Origin: Acidovorax sp. NB1
GTDB taxonomy: Bacteria; Pseudomonadota; Gammaproteobacteria; Burkholderiales; Burkholderiaceae_C
Direction: 5' to 3'
Assembly (NCBI RefSeq): GCF_005405905.1
Contig: NZ_BJHU01000035.1
Coordinates: 62,001 to 126,000 of the forward strand
DNA length: 64,000 nt
Made by a program: the position numbers and the translations under genes. The notes under the pieces were generated by a model. It saw only the letters and a list, made by a program, of their open reading frames with translations, made no database searches and was not told the DNA's origin. This document shows, piece after piece, positions 60,490 to 64,000 of the stretch; position 1 is the stretch's first letter; each line of letters begins with the position of its first letter.

Positions 60490-61290
60490 TCAGTAGTAGT
60501 TGCCCATGAGTGAGGCCACTTCGATCAGCAGCAGCACCGCAAACATGCGGGCGAGGCCACCCAGTTCCGAGTCGGGCTGGGTGCGCTCACCGCCGTCGTA
60601 CAGGCCTGCGGCCATGGGAATCAGCGCCACGGCCAGGCTGAAGAACAGGGTCTTGAGCACAAACACCATGGTCACACTGGGCGAGAACACCTGGCCAAAC
60701 ATGCGCGTGTAGCCGGCCAGCCCGGCCATGTTGAAACCATACACGCCCAGGTAGGCCAGCACCAGCGCCACCACGCAGGAAAGTGCGGCCAGGGTCACGC
60801 AGGCAAACACGCCCGCAATCACACGCGGCAGCAGCTCGATGCGCACGGGATCGGAGCCCTGGCTGCGCAGCGCGTCAAAGCGGCCTGTTTGCCGAAGGCG
60901 CGCCAGTTGCGAGCCGTTGGGGATGGTGCAGCGCATGGCCACAAACAGGGCCGCAGTGAGCGGGATCAGCTCCAGCACCAGCACACGGATCACCATCTCC
61001 AGCGCATAGCGCGACAGCCCATAGCTCAGCGCCGTGACCACCACGATGCGCGTGAGCACCAGACTGATGAGCGCCGCCAGCACCGTGAAGCCCAGCAGCA
61101 CGGGCGCCGTGTCCAGATACAGATGGCGGGCCAGGGCCCGGCGCGTGCCCTTGCCGTAGCTGGACGGCGACAACACCAGCACCAGCACCACCGCCCCCAG
61201 GTACAGGATGCGCCACCAGGCCACCGCCCAGCGCCGCGCCGTGTTCCACACACGTTCGGGCAGGGAGAGGCCGGGCAGGCGCGAGATCAT
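60490..61290 (-). CDS. MlaE-family lipid ABC transporter permease
   Basis: A 266-residue permease from ATG 61290 with about five membrane helices and the MlaE-type pattern (FVAMRCTIPNGSQLARLRQTGRFDAL, PRVIAGVFACVTLAALSCVV). It pairs with the downstream MCE gene. No MlaF-type ATPase is next to it; the ATPase must come from elsewhere or be shared. Confidence 0.85.
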   Translation of the reverse strand: MISRLPGLSLPERVWNTARRWAVAWWRILYLGAVVLVLVLSPSSYGKGTRRALARHLYLDTAPVLLGFTVLAALISLVLTRIVVVTALSYGLSRYALEMVIRVLVLELIPLTAALFVAMRCTIPNGSQLARLRQTGRFDALRSQGSDPVRIELLPRVIAGVFACVTLAALSCVVALVLAYLGVYGFNMAGLAGYTRMFGQVFSPSVTMVFVLKTLFFSLAVALIPMAAGLYDGGERTQPDSELGGLARMFAVLLLIEVASLMGNYY

Positions 61291-61390
61291 GGCCGGATCA
61301 TAGCGGCGGCCTGCAGGCAGGCGCATGGCACGACTGCAGGTACAGGGATACAAGCTTTTTGGGGCTCTCCCGCCTGATGGATATGCCTTT

Positions 61391-61415
61391 AAAGCTATCA
61401 AAAATATAGCAATTC
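61391..61415 (+). repeat. Dispersed palindromic element, short form
   Basis: AAAGCTATCAAAAATATAGCAATT contains GCTAT/ATAGC arms; only the first part of the element is present. Intergenic between the MlaE-type permease and the CadR-like regulator. Confidence 0.5.
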
Positions 61416-61436
61416 ATACCCACAGGAAACATGCCC

Positions 61437-61901
61437 TCACACATGGCGCTTGCCCAGGCCTGCCGGGGTGGGCAGGGCCGCCTGCTGCGCATCAGCGCGC
61501 TCGTGCAGGGCTTCGATGATGTGGCAGGTGGCGTCCGAGCCATCGCAGCGGCTGCGCAGCGCGAGCAGATCGGATTCCAGCGCCTGCAGCTCGGCCAGGC
61601 GGGTGCGCACATGCTGCAGGTGGGCATCCAGCGTGTCGCGCGCGGCGTCGCAGTCGGCCTTGCGGCCCCAGTCCAGCGCCAGCAGGGTGCGCACCTCGTC
61701 CAGCGACATGTCCATGGCCCGGCACAGGCGGATAAAGCGCAGCTGGTGCACGTCGGCGCCGCTGTACAGGCGGTAGCTGTTGCCCTCGCGCGCACCGGGC
61801 GGCAGCAGGCCCTCTTTTTCGTAGTAGCGGATGTTGGCGGCCGACACCCCGGACTGCTGGGCGGCCTCGCCGATGCGGAACTGCGCGGCATGTTGACTCA
61901 T
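61437..61901 (-). CDS. CadR-like MerR regulator (Cd/Pb-responsive)
   Basis: A 154-residue MerR-family activator from ATG 61901 with the DNA-binding start FRIGEAAQQSGVSAANIRYYE. The metal-site cysteines Cys84, Cys119 and Cys126 are spaced 35 and 7 residues apart, the same spacing as CadR, which senses cadmium and lead. It is divergent from a metal exporter, with a MerR-type promoter between them. Confidence 0.9.
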   Translation of the reverse strand: MSQHAAQFRIGEAAQQSGVSAANIRYYEKEGLLPPGAREGNSYRLYSGADVHQLRFIRLCRAMDMSLDEVRTLLALDWGRKADCDAARDTLDAHLQHVRTRLAELQALESDLLALRSRCDGSDATCHIIEALHERADAQQAALPTPAGLGKRHV

Positions 61902-61905
61902 GGGC

Positions 61906-61936
61906 TTGACCTTCAAGTGACTTCAAGGTTTCCAAT
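61906..61936 (+). promoter_or_regulatory. MerR-type promoter and operator of the CDF exporter
   Basis: TTGACC (61906-61911) and TCCAAT (61931-61936) are 19 bp apart, the over-long spacer typical of MerR-activated promoters. A dyad ACCTT...AAGGT (61909-61913 and 61925-61929) lies in the spacer. Confidence 0.7.
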
Positions 61937-61975
61937 CATGCCATCGACCTCGAAAACTGCCAGGAGAAGAAACCC

Positions 61976-62647
61976 ATGTCTGCCCATTGCAATCACGACC
62001 ACCATGATCACGGCGCCCCCGGCCACAGCCACGGCGCTCCCGCCGGGGCCGACCCGCGCTACCGCCGCATCCTGTGGATTGCGCTCCTCGTCAACGCCGC
62101 GATGTTTGTGCTGGAGCTGGGCGCGGGCGTCCGGTCGGGCTCGGCATCTCTGCTGGCCGATGCCATCGATTTTCTGGGCGATGCGGCCAACTACGGCCTG
62201 TCGCTGTGGGTGCTGGCCATGGCGCTGACCTGGCGCGCCCGTGCCGCCCTGGTCAAGGGCGCCAGCATGCTGGCCTTTGGCGTGTTTGTGATCGGCCGCG
62301 TGGCCTGGGGCGCATGGCAAGGCATCCCTCCCGAGCCCTTCACCATGGGCAGCGTGGGCCTGCTGGCGCTGGCCGCCAACCTGGGCGTGGCCGCGCTGCT
62401 GTATGCCTACCGCGAGGGCGACGCCAACATGCGCGGCGTGTGGCTGTGCACCCGCAACGATGCGTTGGGCAACCTGGCCGTGATGGGCGCGGCACTGGGC
62501 GTGCTGGGCACGGGCACCGTGTGGCCAGACCTCGTGGTGGCCGCCATCATGGCGGGCCTGGCCATCAGCGGGGGCTGGAGCGTGATACGCCACGCCCGGC
62601 AGGAGCTGGCCAGCACTGCCGCAGGTGCACAACTGCAGGGGCAATGA
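61976..62647 (+). CDS. Cation diffusion facilitator-like metal exporter
   Basis: A 223-residue inner-membrane transporter. It has a His-rich N-terminus (CNHDHHDHG, HSHG) and about six helices with LLADAIDFLGDAANYGLS near residue 60 and TRNDALGNLAVMGAA near 155, the metal-site positions of CDF proteins. The cytoplasmic C-terminal domain is short. The AGGAG ribosome-binding site is strong. Control by the divergent CadR-like regulator suggests cadmium, zinc or lead export. Confidence 0.86.
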   Translation: MSAHCNHDHHDHGAPGHSHGAPAGADPRYRRILWIALLVNAAMFVLELGAGVRSGSASLLADAIDFLGDAANYGLSLWVLAMALTWRARAALVKGASMLAFGVFVIGRVAWGAWQGIPPEPFTMGSVGLLALAANLGVAALLYAYREGDANMRGVWLCTRNDALGNLAVMGAALGVLGTGTVWPDLVVAAIMAGLAISGGWSVIRHARQELASTAAGAQLQGQ

Positions 62648-62650
62648 ACC

Positions 62651-63562
62651 ATGCGCGTGCACCTGTCCACCCCCTTGAATGCGCCGCCCGACTGGGTGGC
62701 AGCGCAGCTGCAAAGCACCGCCGTGTTCCGCCACATCACGGCGCCGCTGGTGCGCTTCAAGCGCCCCGGCGGCGCGCCCTGGCCCACCCACTGGTCCCCC
62801 GGCAACCTGCGCGTGCAGATGTGGCTGCTGGGCCTGCTGCCCATGGGCCCACAAACCGTACGCATTTCCATCGAGGCGCCTGCACAGGCCGGCGGCTGGC
62901 CCACGCTGCGCGACAACGGCGAAGGCATGCTGATGCGGCGCTGGGACCACCGCATCACCCTGCAGGCGCTGCCCGATGGCCGCACGCTGTACACCGACGA
63001 CATCGAGGTCGTGGCCCGCCACCTGCCCTGGCTGATGACACCGCTCAGCGCAGCCTTTGCCTGGGTGTTCTACCGGCACCGCCAAAGGCGCTGGCGCCAG
63101 TTGGCAGCACAGCGGGGCACCGACGCCGCAGTGCAGCCCTGGCGCAAGCAGCTGGCGTTTGACCACCTGCTCGCCGCCTTCGCCCGCGACGCGGGTGCCC
63201 CACCGGCCACACGTTGGCACTGGTTGGAGGCGGCCCATGTGCTGGGGCAGACCACGCTGTCACTGCACTGGCGATCGCACACCGCCATGCTGCGCTATGC
63301 CCTGCAGCTGCGCGACCAGCGCGAGGCGGCGGGCCAGCTGCTGCGGCTGGCGCTGGTGCCGCTGGGGCATGCGCTGGCGCGGCTGCCCATGGGTAACATC
63401 GGCCGCGCGCATGTCAGCGCCTTTGCGCCCATGGCACCCCGGCCGGAGATCACCCAGCTGATCGACGAAGCGCTGGCCGCCACGGCGGGCCCTGAAACTT
63501 TGAATGGAAAATGGCCTTTGCGCCCGACCAGCATGCCCAAGCCGCTATCAAATGATGAGTAA
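62651..63562 (+). CDS. Fusion of SRPBCC-like domain and DUF3703
   Basis: A 303-residue protein starting 3 bp after the CDF stop. Residues about 1-150 look like a SRPBCC/START-type lipid- or ligand-binding fold. Residues about 165-285 match DUF3703 (WLEAAHVLGQ, HTAMLRYALQLRDQREAAGQLLRLA, MGNIGRAHVSAFAPM), a small protein normally encoded separately near metal-resistance genes. Its role in metal stress is unknown. The tail around 63540 has a repeat-like CTATCAAATG. Confidence 0.72.
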   Translation: MRVHLSTPLNAPPDWVAAQLQSTAVFRHITAPLVRFKRPGGAPWPTHWSPGNLRVQMWLLGLLPMGPQTVRISIEAPAQAGGWPTLRDNGEGMLMRRWDHRITLQALPDGRTLYTDDIEVVARHLPWLMTPLSAAFAWVFYRHRQRRWRQLAAQRGTDAAVQPWRKQLAFDHLLAAFARDAGAPPATRWHWLEAAHVLGQTTLSLHWRSHTAMLRYALQLRDQREAAGQLLRLALVPLGHALARLPMGNIGRAHVSAFAPMAPRPEITQLIDEALAATAGPETLNGKWPLRPTSMPKPLSNDE

Positions 63563-63701
63563 ACGCATGCCACAACACGGCCTCTATCCCACGCCAGCCA
63601 GCGCCCGGCACAGCGCCAGAACTTGACGCGCGACAAGCCAGGCATGGGGCTTGCGTGCTCCAATTCGGCGCACGCCCTCCCCCAGCCTTCCTTCGCCGAA
63701 C

Positions 63702-64000
63702 ATGTCCAGCTCCCCCGCAGCCCCTGCCCCGTCCACCCACAGCACGGCAACCGCCACGCCAGTGGTGGTGCCCCACAGCCTCACGGAAGACGCCGTGGCC
63801 ATCTTCACCGGGGTGTTGCTGATTTCGGTGGGGGTGGCGTTTTTCACGAGCGCCGGGCTGCTCACCGGGGGTACGGCAGGGCTGGCGTTTTTGCTGCACT
63901 ACGCCACGGGCATCGGCTTCGGCAAGATCTTCTTTGTGCTCAACCTGCCGTTTTACTGGCTGGCGCTGCGCAAGCTGGGACGGGCGTTCACCGTCAAGAC
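63702..64000 (+). CDS. YitT-family membrane protein (partial, 3' end outside window)
   Basis: The first 99 codons of a YitT/DUF161-like protein. A Pro/Ser/Thr-rich cytoplasmic tail (about 1-25) is followed by membrane helices with AIFTGVLLISVGVAFF and GLLTGGTAGLAFLLHYATG. Function of the family is unknown. Confidence 0.8.
   Translation, partial: MSSSPAAPAPSTHSTATATPVVVPHSLTEDAVAIFTGVLLISVGVAFFTSAGLLTGGTAGLAFLLHYATGIGFGKIFFVLNLPFYWLALRKLGRAFTVK

Overview
This is a 64 kb, high-GC chromosomal segment from a beta-proteobacterium, most likely a Comamonadaceae member close to Acidovorax. The evidence is gene content and order: pstSCAB-phoU-phoB-phoR; ppk-sixA; rlmE-ftsH-folP-glmM; greA-carB-carA; and rpsB-tsf-pyrH-frr-uppS-cdsA-dxr-rseP-bamA-skp-lpxD-fabZ-lpxA-lpxB-rnhB. 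A short palindromic repeat family like those of this family of bacteria supports it. No prophage, insertion sequence, CRISPR array or rRNA operon was seen.

Region 1 (1-14 kb) is a phosphate-stress block. It holds the Pst phosphate transporter with PhoU and the PhoB-PhoR two-component system, exopolyphosphatase (ppx), polyphosphate kinase (ppk) and SixA. A tightly overlapping three-gene operon encodes an OlsB-type N-acyltransferase, a PlcP/LpxH-like metallophosphoesterase and a GT4 glycosyltransferase. I read this operon as a membrane-lipid remodelling set that replaces phospholipids with phosphorus-free lipids when phosphate is scarce. PhoB-box-like 11-bp repeats precede pstS, ppx and ppk, each with a -10-like hexamer exactly 10 bp downstream. 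A looser cluster of half-sites precedes the lipid operon.

Region 2 (14-19.5 kb) has two consecutive PAS-GGDEF-EAL genes for cyclic-di-GMP turnover, the first with a periplasmic CHASE-type sensor. Region 3 (19.5-34 kb, mostly minus strand) is housekeeping: glmM, folP, ftsH, rlmE and divergent yhbY, greA, carA and carB. Region 4 (33-48.5 kb, minus strand) is one long envelope and translation cluster running from rpsB to a SpoU-family rRNA/tRNA methyltransferase; it covers translation factors, UMP kinase, isoprenoid and phospholipid precursors, BamA, and lipid A synthesis.

Region 5 (48.6-57.2 kb) carries an amidase, a DadA-like FAD oxidoreductase, the bifunctional NAD(P)HX repair enzyme, an AraC regulator, an alpha/beta hydrolase and RNase R. 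Region 6 (57.2-57.7 kb) has two identical tRNA-Leu(CAG) genes, each with its own terminator. Region 7 (58-64 kb) holds small membrane and lipoproteins, an Mla-type permease/MCE/lipoprotein operon without its ATPase, a CadR-like MerR regulator divergent from a CDF metal exporter and an SRPBCC-like/DUF3703 fusion, and the start of a YitT-family gene.

The most unusual signals are the coordinated Pho-box pattern with the lipid-remodelling operon, and a dispersed palindromic element. That element occurs in intergenic DNA and also inside four protein genes (dxr, lpxB, the SpoU methyltransferase and a DUF4149 gene), always in the same orientation and reading frame relative to the gene.
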